Positions 1-6,984 of a stretch of 64,000 bases of DNA are shown here, piece after piece; position 1 is the stretch's first letter, and the number at the start of each line of letters is the position of its first letter. The DNA lies in assembly GCF_020215645.1 (NCBI RefSeq), contig NZ_CP084058.1, positions 7,068,001 through 7,132,000 of the forward strand, in the 5' to 3' direction. This DNA comes from Nonomuraea gerenzanensis. Lineage in GTDB: Bacteria; Actinomycetota; Actinomycetes; Streptosporangiales; Streptosporangiaceae. A model generated the notes under the pieces. It worked only from the letters and a program-made list of their open reading frames with translations, was not told the DNA's origin and made no database searches. The position numbers and the translations under genes are program-made.

Positions 1-393
1 CGGCACGTCATGAAGCTCCCTGGGGTCATACGGTTCGATGGACAGGTCCGTGCCTGCCCATCGCTCTGATCGCATCAGAACCCACCCTGGTTTCAGGTCG
101 GCCTCGATCACCCACTCTCGCGCCTGCAAGAGATCAACGGCCTTGTCGATCGCGCCTCGCGAATCCGCCGCACCCACGTCGACGACCAGGAGATTACTGA
201 TCTCCGTGCGCCCGCCGACGTCGCTCTTCATCTCGCTCTCACCGTTCACCGCGCCCACGGCGCGGATCTCGTCGAGCGCGCCCGGATCGACCCGCAGGGG
301 TCCCAGGAGCACCCCGCAGCCGACGGCGAGAGGGAGCAGGCAGAGGAGAAGGGCCACCCCGAGGCGACTCCTGAATGACCGCATGGGGCTCAT
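1..393 (-). CDS. putative lipoprotein, cut off by the left window edge
   Basis: An open frame runs leftward from an ATG ending at 393 to base 1 without a stop, so the C-terminus is missing. The first residues are Arg-rich (MSPMRSFRSRLG), followed by a hydrophobic stretch and a lipobox ending LAVGC, so export and lipidation at Cys 23 are expected. The visible mature part (about 108 residues) includes SNLLVVDVGAADSRGAID and a segment rich in Trp and Arg. I do not recognise a family. A second in-frame ATG lies at 384; neither start has a strong Shine-Dalgarno sequence. It is divergent from the NB-ARC gene, with 167 bases between them. Confidence 0.65.
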   Translation of the reverse strand, partial: MSPMRSFRSRLGVALLLCLLPLAVGCGVLLGPLRVDPGALDEIRAVGAVNGESEMKSDVGGRTEISNLLVVDVGAADSRGAIDKAVDLLQAREWVIEADLKPGWVLMRSERWAGTDLSIEPYDPRELHDVP

Positions 394-560
394 GTTGCCC
401 GAAAGCCCGCTCGGGCGCACCATCGGCCAGATGCAGAAGTCGTAGGCGAAAAAGCAGCCGATGCTTGGTGGTCGGCGCAGCAGGTCGCCTCCACCGGCCA
501 TGGCTCGCGAGCCTCGGTCAGGCAGGCGTCGGAGCCGTCCGTCCCGGGCAGGCTTGAAGC

Positions 561-2939
561 GTGCGGTTGTCGCGTGCTGCGCGGCCGGCGGGCCGGACAC
601 GGCGGGTGCTGCTGGTGCTCGCGGTGGTTCTGCTGGCACTGGGGCTGGCCGGGTTCCTCGCCGGTGCGCTGGGCGTGCCCGATGACGTGGTGGCGCTGCT
701 GGATCAGCGTGCCAGTGTGATCAGCATGGTCGCCGGGCTGGCCGGGCTGATCGTGCAGCTACGGGTGCCGGCGAAGGCGCCGTCCCCGCGGATGGTGGGC
801 TTACCCCGGCCGCCCGCCCGGCGGTTCGTCGGGCGCGATCACGCCCTGCGGCGGCTCATGGCCGCGCGGGAGGGTGGGGCGGGGGTGCGTGGCCGGGTGA
901 TCTGCGGGCTGGGCGGGATCGGCAAGAGCGAGCTGGCCCTGCAGTACGCGCACGCGCATCGTGCTCGTTACGAGCTGGTCTGGTGGATCCCGGCGGAGAG
1001 TGCCGGGCAGGTCAGGACCGGGTTGGCCGAGCTGGGGCGGGCGCTGGCCGCGGCGGCGGCTTGTCGCGGGCCGGACGGGCCGGGGTCGCTGGCGGATCGG
1101 GATGCGGTCGCGTACGCGCTGGCCTGGCTGGGCGGGCATGGGAAGTGGCTGCTGGTGTTCGATGACGTGCGGGATCCGGAGGAGCTCGAGCCCTACCTGG
1201 GGCGGCTGGAGCGGGGGGAGGTGTTGATCACCTCACGGCGGACGACCGGCTGGGACGCGGTCGCCGTCCCGATCTCACTGCCCGCCCTGCCTCCGCAGGC
1301 GGCCGTGACGTTGCTCACCGACCTGATCGGCGGCGCGGGGCTGGACGCGGCGGAGGTGCGTGGGCCGGCCGACGGCCCAGGGTCGGAGACGGCGGACCTG
1401 CGGGGCCCGGCCAGCGGCTCAGGGACGGAGGCCGCGAACCTGCATGACGCGACCGGCGGCTCGGAGCTGGAGGTGGCGGGCCTGCGTGGGCTGGTTGACG
1501 AGTTGGGCTGCCTGCCGTTGGCGCTGGTGCAGGCCGGCGGGTACATCGCCAGGACTCCCGGCATGACCGTGACCCGTTACCGGCGGCTGCTGGCCGCCGC
1601 GCCCGGCCGGATGCACGCCGCCGCGCCGCCGGGGCAGAGCGCGGCCGACCGGCACGTGATCGCCCAGGTCTGGCAGGTCACGCGGGACACGCTGGCCGCC
1701 CGCGACCCGCTGACGGTCGAACTGCTGCGCCTGCTCGCCTGCTACGCCCCCGACGTCCTGCCCATGAACGCGCTCGGCACCTCGGTGGACGTGGCCGAGT
1801 CCGTAGCCCTGCTCGCCGGCTACAGCATGATCACGCTCACCGGGCCGGGCGAGACCGCCGGGCAGCCGCTCATCGGCATGCACCGCCTGGTTCACGCCGT
1901 CATCCGGGCCGAGCTGGGCGACGACGACCGCCGGGCGCTGCGCGAGCGGGCCGCCCGGCTGATCGAGGCCGCCCTGCCTGGCGGTCCGGAGGACCTCAGC
2001 CGCTGGCCGCTGTACGCCCGGCTCCTCCCCCATGTCCGCACCGTCCTGACCCCGGACTCTCCCGGGACGGCCGAGGCGATCCAGTACCTGGCCGCCCGCG
2101 GCGACCTGCGTACCGCACACGCCTGGCAACGTGACCGGCACACCGCCCTGCACGCCGCGCTCGGCCCCGAGCACCCCGGCGTCCTCGCCGCCCGGCACGA
2201 CCTCGCCCACTACCAGGGCCGGGCCGGCGACGCGCGGGCGGCTCGCGACGAGTTCGCCGCGTTGCTGCCCGTCCGGGAGCGCGTGCACGGCCCGGAGCAT
2301 CCGCTGGCGCTGGCCACCCGGCACGCCCTCACCCTCTGGACGGGGCAGGCCGGCGACCCGGCGGCGGCCCGTGACGGCGCCGCCGCCCTCCTGCCGATCC
2401 GCGAACGCGTGCTGGGAGCGGAACATCCCGACACGCTGATCACCCGGCACGACCTCGCCTACTGGACCGGGCAGGCCGGCGATCCGGAGTCGGCGCGTGA
2501 CCAGTTGCTGGCGCTGCTGCCCGTCCGCGAGCGGATCTTCGGGCCGGAGCACCTGCAGGTGATGGCCTGCCGGCATGTGCTGACCGTCCTGATCGGCGTG
2601 CTGGGCGACGCGCCGGCGGCTCGCGACGAGTTCGCCGCCCTGGCCCGCGTGCAGGAGCGCCTGCGCGGGCCGGACCATCCGGTCACCATGAACGCGCGGC
2701 ACGAGCTGGCCCGCTGGACGGGCGAGGCAGGGGACCCGCGTTCGGCGCGCAGGCAGTTCGCCGCGCTGTTGCCGGTGCGCCGCCGGGTGCAGGGGCCCGA
2801 TCACCCCGACACCGTCCTCGCCCGCGACGCGCTGGCGTACTGGGAACAGCGCTGCCGGACGGCGCGGAGGCGTTTCACCGTGGCCCGATCCCGCCCACGG
2901 CCACGGACTGGAAGAGCGGCCGCGACCCGCCGGTCTTGA
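561..2939 (+). CDS. membrane-anchored NB-ARC (STAND NTPase) protein with TPR repeats
   Basis: This is a signal-transduction ATPase of the NB-ARC/TPR type. Two hydrophobic segments (about residues 17-37 and 51-68) precede the nucleotide-binding domain. The P-loop is GLGGIGKSELALQYA (about residue 115). A Walker B-like strand (KWLLVFDDV), a sensor strand (GEVLITSRR) and a GLPLA-like CLPLAL motif follow. The C-terminal third carries five or six TPR units of about 42 residues with the recurring pattern GPEHPxxLxxRHxLAxWTGQAGD. Residues 264-310 hold a 14-residue tandem duplication. The start is GTG with a weak ribosome site. The last 65 bases overlap the convergent beta-propeller gene, so the final 20 or so residues (Arg-rich) are probably not domain sequence. 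Its ligand and effector are unknown. Confidence 0.8.
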   Translation: MRLSRAARPAGRTRRVLLVLAVVLLALGLAGFLAGALGVPDDVVALLDQRASVISMVAGLAGLIVQLRVPAKAPSPRMVGLPRPPARRFVGRDHALRRLMAAREGGAGVRGRVICGLGGIGKSELALQYAHAHRARYELVWWIPAESAGQVRTGLAELGRALAAAAACRGPDGPGSLADRDAVAYALAWLGGHGKWLLVFDDVRDPEELEPYLGRLERGEVLITSRRTTGWDAVAVPISLPALPPQAAVTLLTDLIGGAGLDAAEVRGPADGPGSETADLRGPASGSGTEAANLHDATGGSELEVAGLRGLVDELGCLPLALVQAGGYIARTPGMTVTRYRRLLAAAPGRMHAAAPPGQSAADRHVIAQVWQVTRDTLAARDPLTVELLRLLACYAPDVLPMNALGTSVDVAESVALLAGYSMITLTGPGETAGQPLIGMHRLVHAVIRAELGDDDRRALRERAARLIEAALPGGPEDLSRWPLYARLLPHVRTVLTPDSPGTAEAIQYLAARGDLRTAHAWQRDRHTALHAALGPEHPGVLAARHDLAHYQGRAGDARAARDEFAALLPVRERVHGPEHPLALATRHALTLWTGQAGDPAAARDGAAALLPIRERVLGAEHPDTLITRHDLAYWTGQAGDPESARDQLLALLPVRERIFGPEHLQVMACRHVLTVLIGVLGDAPAARDEFAALARVQERLRGPDHPVTMNARHELARWTGEAGDPRSARRQFAALLPVRRRVQGPDHPDTVLARDALAYWEQRCRTARRRFTVARSRPRPRTGRAAATRRS
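1350..1490 (+). repeat. 42-bp in-frame tandem repeat inside the NB-ARC gene
   Basis: Three units of exactly 42 bases (1350-1391, 1392-1433, 1434-1475) plus the start of a fourth encode diverged 14-residue blocks such as AEVRGPADGPGSET and ADLRGPASGSGTEA. The array sits between the RNBS-like strand and the CLPLAL motif, where the family normally has a short loop, so it looks like a linker expansion that kept the frame. Confidence 0.8.
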
Positions 2940-4071
2940 TCGGGCCGTGCAGCAGCGCCAGGTCGCCGTCCGGCTCGACGGCGAACGTCAGGAGCTCCGA
3001 ACGCAGCGTGCTGACGTAGGCCCGCCGCCCGTCGGGGCCCAGCGCGATGCCGACCGGGCCGCGTCCCGCCTCGAACGGGGCGTTGGGGACGGGCTTCAGC
3101 GACCCGTCGGCGGCGATGGCGAAGCCCCAGACCTTGGTGGCTAGGTCCGGGTTGACGTTCAGGCCGCCGCTGGTGACGTAGAGGTGCTCGCCGTCCGCGG
3201 TGACGGCGGTGCTGATCGGCACGTCGGGGGCGGTGTACGGCGAGCCGGGGACGGGCGTGAGCGAGCCGCCGGCGCCGATGGCGAAGCCGAAGAGCTGGCG
3301 TTTCGACACGCTCGTGAGCGCCTCGCAGGCCACGTAGAGGTGGCGCCCGTCAGGGGTGACCGACATGCCGAGGGCGCCGCGCTCGACCGGGACGGGCTTG
3401 CCGGCCTTGCTCAGCTTGCCCTCCGGGCCGACCTCGAAGACGACGACGAGGCCGGGCGGCTCGGTGTCCTCCGGGGTGATCGCCGGGCGGCCGTGGCTGA
3501 CGTACAGGTAGCGGCCGTCGGGGGTCATGGCGAGGCCGCGCGGGCTGTTCTCGCCGGTGGGGACGGGCCGGCCGAGCTCGTACAGTTGCCCGTCGAAACC
3601 GATGGAGAACACCGACACGGTGCCGTCGGCGGTGTTGGCGGTGTAGAAGGTCCGGCCCGACGGTGCGCGGAGGCTGCCGAACGGGGAGTCGCCCGTCCGG
3701 ACGGGGGGCGCGAGGACGGTCAGTCTGCCGTCGTCGCCGACGCGGTACTGGTGGACGCTGTCGTCCAGGGCCGTGGCGACGTAGGCGGTGCGGCCGTCGG
3801 TGGAGAGGTGGAGCTGCCTGGGCTGCTGGCCGGTCGGGATGAGTGGCGGTTCGAGTGCGGGCCTGCCTGTCGAGTCGAGGCGGAAGAGGGAGATGTCGTT
3901 CGAGTCGCCGTTGGTGACGTAGAGGGTGCCGCTGCCGATGGCGGCTCCGGCCGGTGCGCCGGCGAACAGGGCGGCGGCGGCCAGCGTGGCGAGCGCGGTC
4001 AGGGTCAGGCATGGTCCGCGCAGGCGTGATCGGAGTGTGGCGGGATGTCGTGGGGGGCGCGTTGAGTGCAT
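2875..4071 (-). CDS. secreted beta-propeller (lactonase/YVTN-type) protein
   Basis: This is a 398-residue exported seven-bladed propeller of the 6-phosphogluconolactonase/YVTN superfamily. A long signal peptide (basic N-terminus, then LTALATLAAAALFAG, cleavage near APAGAA) is followed by repeated blades with the signatures LYVTNGDSNDISLF, TAYVATALDDSV, TFYTANTADGTVSVF, RYLYVSHG, RHLYVACEA and RAYVSTL. The ATG at 4071 is preferred over an upstream in-frame ATG at 4128 because AGGAG lies 8 bases before it. The substrate is unknown, and no catalytic residues can be assigned from sequence alone. Its 3' end overlaps the convergent NB-ARC gene by 65 bases. Three 11-bp-spaced direct repeats lie upstream at 4121-4149. 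Confidence 0.8.
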   Translation of the reverse strand: MHSTRPPRHPATLRSRLRGPCLTLTALATLAAAALFAGAPAGAAIGSGTLYVTNGDSNDISLFRLDSTGRPALEPPLIPTGQQPRQLHLSTDGRTAYVATALDDSVHQYRVGDDGRLTVLAPPVRTGDSPFGSLRAPSGRTFYTANTADGTVSVFSIGFDGQLYELGRPVPTGENSPRGLAMTPDGRYLYVSHGRPAITPEDTEPPGLVVVFEVGPEGKLSKAGKPVPVERGALGMSVTPDGRHLYVACEALTSVSKRQLFGFAIGAGGSLTPVPGSPYTAPDVPISTAVTADGEHLYVTSGGLNVNPDLATKVWGFAIAADGSLKPVPNAPFEAGRGPVGIALGPDGRRAYVSTLRSELLTFAVEPDGDLALLHGPIKTGGSRPLFQSVAVGGIGPR

Positions 4072-4472
4072 GGGTGTCTCCTGTCGGGATTGTCCGCAGG
4101 CTGGCAGTCGAACACGGCCCGTCTTCAAGTCCGCTTCAGTGCGGCTTCACCCCCGCACGGGCCCTGGCCGATCAGCCGACCACGCGCCCGTACCGGCTCC
4201 CGGCCGATCAGCGCGACTGCACGCCCGCGCCGCTGATGACCCGGCCGGACGTGGCATAGCCGGGTGAGGCTCGCGCGCCTCCGGTGAGCAGGGCCGTGAC
4301 GCCTCGCCGTCCAGTGGCCTTCGCGCCATGCGGACAAACCGCCGCCGCGAGGTCCCGCTTGTCCCCCGTGCGAGCTACCGGCGAATGTCCACCGAGCGGG
4401 GACGATCTCGCGCCGCCGAATCCGTAGCGTTACGCCGCAATCACCTCACTCCCGCCTTTACTGGAGGACCTC
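4072..4472. other. 401-bp divergent intergenic region
   Basis: No convincing gene is seen here. The region holds the 11-bp-phased repeats at 4121-4149 for the leftward gene. It also has a direct repeat GGCCGATCAGC (near 4168 and 4203) and, before the rightward hydrolase, an imperfect palindrome CGTAGCGTTACG near 4421-4432. A short leftward ORF (4125-4337) has no ribosome site and arginine-rich shadow composition, so it is not called. Confidence 0.5.
4121..4149 (-). promoter_or_regulatory. three 11-bp-phased heptamer repeats (SARP- or PHO-box-like)
   Basis: Read toward the propeller gene, the heptamers TGAAGCC, TGAAGCG and TGAAGAC occur with exact 11-base spacing, 50-79 bases before the start codon. 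Direct heptamers with 4-base gaps are the known binding pattern of SARP/AfsR regulators, and 11-base units are also used by PhoP. A BTAD (SARP-like) regulator is encoded 3 kb away. Which protein binds is inference. Confidence 0.5.
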
Positions 4473-5372
4473 ATGCTCGGCAAAATCAGGACCCCCGTCG
4501 CGGCCGCGCTCTGCTGCGTCCTGCTCGGCACGGCGGTCGCCGGCTGCGGCGGCGACGCGCTGGAGAACTGGGACCCCCTCGCCCCCGCCACCCCCACCAC
4601 CACCGCCCCGATCTCCGGCCCCCAGAAGATCAAGGTCGCGGGCCGGTCGGTCAACGTGTCCTGTTCGGGCACCCCGGAGGCGGGCAGACCGGTCATCGTC
4701 CTCATGCACGGGGGAGGCGACGGGCTGGACAAGCTGGCCGCCCTCCAGAAGACGCTCAGCGGCGAGCACCGCGTCTGCTCCTACGACCGGCTCGGCGCGG
4801 GCGCGAGCGATCAGCCGGAAGGCCCCCAGGACTTCGCCGGCGCCGGGAAGATCCTGACCGGGGTGCTGGAACGGGTCGCCGGCGACGACCCGGTCGTCCT
4901 GGCCGGTCACTCGCTGGGCGGGCTGATCGCCGCCAGGTACGCCCCCGACCACCAGGACCGGGTCAAGGGGCTGGTCCTGATGGACGCCACGCCGCCCACG
5001 ATGCTGGCCGACATCACAAAGTCGATCCCCGAGTCCGCCAAGGGCCCGGCGGCCGAGTTGCGCGCGCAGAACCTGGCGGTCTTCCAGGGCCAGAACCCGG
5101 AGCGGCTGGTCATCACCGACGGGAAGGTCCGCTCCGCCGGGGACATCCCGGTGGAGGTGATCCAGCACGGCAAGCCGTACCTCAAGGCTCTGCCCGAGTA
5201 CGGGCCGCGGTTGGAGCGGGCCTGGGCCGCGGGCCAGCGCAAGTGGCTGGCGCTGTCCAGCCGCGCCGAGCTGAGCACGGCGGCGGGCAGCGAGCACTAC
5301 ATCTACGTCGATCAGCCCGAGGTCGCCGTCCAGGCCATCGAGCGGGTCGCCGCGCAGGCAGCGAAAGGTTAA
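4473..5372 (+). CDS. lipoprotein alpha/beta hydrolase
   Basis: This is a 299-residue alpha/beta-hydrolase-fold enzyme anchored as a lipoprotein. The signal peptide ends in the lipobox TAVAGC (Cys 24). A Thr/Pro-rich linker leads into the hydrolase core: VIVLMHGGGDG (oxyanion region), CSYDRLGAGAS, the nucleophile elbow GHSLGG, a VLMDATPP strand, and a C-terminal histidine region HYIYVDQPEVA. The start has the ribosome site GGAGGACC 5-6 bases before the ATG. The substrate is unknown. The stop codon runs directly into TAAATG, but the next real gene starts at 5460. Confidence 0.85.
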   Translation: MLGKIRTPVAAALCCVLLGTAVAGCGGDALENWDPLAPATPTTTAPISGPQKIKVAGRSVNVSCSGTPEAGRPVIVLMHGGGDGLDKLAALQKTLSGEHRVCSYDRLGAGASDQPEGPQDFAGAGKILTGVLERVAGDDPVVLAGHSLGGLIAARYAPDHQDRVKGLVLMDATPPTMLADITKSIPESAKGPAAELRAQNLAVFQGQNPERLVITDGKVRSAGDIPVEVIQHGKPYLKALPEYGPRLERAWAAGQRKWLALSSRAELSTAAGSEHYIYVDQPEVAVQAIERVAAQAAKG

Positions 5373-5459
5373 ATGACCGGCTATCCGGTATATGCGCAGG
5401 TAGACGACTTGCTGACGGGTATACGCGGTGGAAGACTGGAGCTGACGGAGGGGGACGTC

Positions 5460-5819
5460 ATGATCGAAATCAAGAGCATCGACAAGCCCGACGAGCGCCG
5501 CGACTTCCCCAGGGGGCATCTCGAAGTGTGCAACCTGTCCGGGCTGAGCTTCGGCACGGCCACCTTCGAGCCGGGCTGGCGCTGGTCGGAGTCGGTCAAG
5601 CCCATCGCGGGCACAGACTCGTGCGAGGTGCACCACAACGGGTTCGTGGTGCGGGGGCGGCTGCACATCCGCATGAACGACGGCACCGAGGCCGAGGTCG
5701 GCCCGGGGGAGGTCTTCGTCTGCCCGCCGGGTCACGACGCCTGGGTGGAGGGTGACGAGCAGGTGGTGATGTACGACTTCGCGGGCGGGGCCGCCGAGTA
5801 CGCCAAGGCCCGCGACTGA
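5460..5819 (+). CDS. cupin-domain protein
   Basis: This is a 119-residue single-domain cupin. It shows the beta-barrel pattern FEPGWRWSESVKPIAG, EVHHNGFVVRGRLHIRM and GPGEVFVCPPGHDAWV, which matches cupin motif 1 (partial metal ligands) and motif 2 (GxxxxxPPGxxH). An in-frame extension reaches 5373, but the ATG at 5460 has GAGGGGGA 6-7 bases upstream and begins at the expected domain edge (MIEIKSIDKPDER). It follows the lipoprotein hydrolase by 87 bases on the same strand. Function beyond small-molecule or metal binding cannot be assigned. Confidence 0.8.
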   Translation: MIEIKSIDKPDERRDFPRGHLEVCNLSGLSFGTATFEPGWRWSESVKPIAGTDSCEVHHNGFVVRGRLHIRMNDGTEAEVGPGEVFVCPPGHDAWVEGDEQVVMYDFAGGAAEYAKARD

Positions 5820-5896
5820 GGCTCGACCGGTTATGCGGAAAAGGACGCGGGCCAGCGCTGAACTCGCCTGACCTGGATCGCCGTACAAGCTCTCGT

Positions 5897-5919
5897 GTGA
5901 AGCCGCCGACCGGCTTCAC
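5897..5919. promoter_or_regulatory. perfect 9-bp inverted repeat in the NPP1 leader
   Basis: GTGAAGCCG, a 5-base spacer, then CGGCTTCAC form a perfect inverted repeat that ends just before a strong GGAGAGGAGAG ribosome site. It could be an operator or a leader hairpin controlling access to that site. Confidence 0.5.
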
Positions 5920-5934
5920 GGAGAGGAGAGATCC

Positions 5935-6496
5935 ATGTTGCGGCGTATCGCAACGCTTCCCCGCCTACTGCACCGCCGAGCAGTGCAACGCGAACGAGAT
6001 CCGCGTGGTCTACTCGCTCTACCTGGCCAGGAGCTACTTCGGCGGCGGCGGCCACCGGCACGATTTCGAGTACGTGGAGGTCGTCTGGAACAAGGACGCC
6101 AACGGGTCCTGGTCCAGGTCCTGGTTCCTGATGAGCACCCGTGGCAAGCATCGCGGCCTGTCCCGGGACCGGGCGGAGAGCGTGAGCGGGTCCGACCGCA
6201 CCACGGTCGGGCGGGGGCCGGCGCACCCGCGCGCCTACGTCGGCTGGGGCTCGCACGCGATGTTCAACAGCAAGGGCGGGCTGAAGGACATCGTCTCCCA
6301 GCTCTACTGGCGTGAATACCGCTCCGACACCTACTCCTCCTGGGCGACGGAGAGCGGCGGGCCGGTCGAGGTGGCGGACGGCAGCGAGCCGGCCGCGCGG
6401 TTCGACGCCGCCGCCGGGCACTTCGGCAAGGCCGACAGCGATCCGGCCAGGCTGGGCAGGGAGCTCTGCTCGCACCGGATCGACGTCGACGCCTGA
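5935..6496 (+). pseudogene. NPP1/NLP (necrosis-inducing-like) protein, N-terminally deleted and frameshifted
   Basis: A strong ribosome site (5920-5930) precedes ATG 5935, which opens MLRRIATLP, the beginning of a signal peptide. That frame then gives arginine-rich nonsense. In the +1 frame, from about 5955 to the stop at 6496, the protein is clearly the C-terminal two thirds of an NPP1 domain: FPAYCTAEQC, the family hallmark GHRHDFEYVEVVW (usual form GHRHDWE), and HPRAYVGWGSHAMF. The rest of the signal peptide and the first part of the domain are missing, as expected from a deletion that also shifted the frame. The only full-frame alternative begins at GTG 5897 inside an inverted repeat, with no ribosome site and no export signal. 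Intact family members are secreted beta-sandwich proteins of about 230-250 residues. Confidence 0.7.
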
Positions 6497-6630
6497 CGTA
6501 CAGCCGCACTGCCAGACGGACGGCCCTTGTCTTTTCTCCCCCCAGGACGCATCATTTCGATCATCGGCTGGGGCGCCCAGGAAGCCGCTGAACCTTTCGT
6601 ACGCTTCCCCGCGAGCTGGAAGGACAATTC

Positions 6631-6867
6631 ATGATCCGTCGCGTACTGGCCGTCGCCGCGCTGGCGAGTGCCGCGCTCGCCACCGTACCGGCCGCCGCGC
6701 AGGCCGCCCCCATCTGCCAGTCCGGCTACCTGTGCAACACCCAGTACTTCTCCGACCCCGCACGTACCAACCTGGTCGGGGTCAAGACGGAATTCTGCAA
6801 CGGCGAGGTCTCGACCTGGGGCAGGGTCACCGGCTACATCAAGTGGTCCGCGAGCCCCTGCAACTGA
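6631..6867 (+). CDS. small secreted protein (DUF6289-like)
   Basis: This 78-residue protein has a classical signal peptide (MIRRVLAVAALASAALATV, cleavage near AQAA|APIC). The mature peptide is about 50 residues with four cysteines (ICQ, LCN, FCN and PCN) and a GYLCNTQYFSD/TWGRVTGYIKW pattern typical of small actinobacterial secreted proteins annotated as DUF6289. GGAAGGAC lies 6 bases before the ATG. The cysteines suggest two disulfides. The role is unknown; it stands alone between the broken NPP1 gene and the BTAD regulator. Confidence 0.75.
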   Translation: MIRRVLAVAALASAALATVPAAAQAAPICQSGYLCNTQYFSDPARTNLVGVKTEFCNGEVSTWGRVTGYIKWSASPCN

Positions 6868-6984
6868 GCCCGGGTCGGTGCTGGGCCGGCCCCCCGCGAG
6901 CCGGCTCAGCGCCTCCGTCCGGGCTGAGCGCCGTTGTCACCGGCGGCCTTGTCTCCGCGGCCCCCTTCCGCTATCCCGATAGCC

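Noticed and set aside
4125..4337. Short leftward ORF in the 4.1-4.4 kb intergenic region
   Set aside because: No ribosome site, shadow-like composition, and it runs through the phased regulatory repeats.
4328..5755. 475-codon rightward ORF over the hydrolase and cupin genes
   Set aside because: Out of frame with both real genes, Arg/Gly/Pro-rich composition; the lipoprotein hydrolase and cupin have clear domains and ribosome sites.
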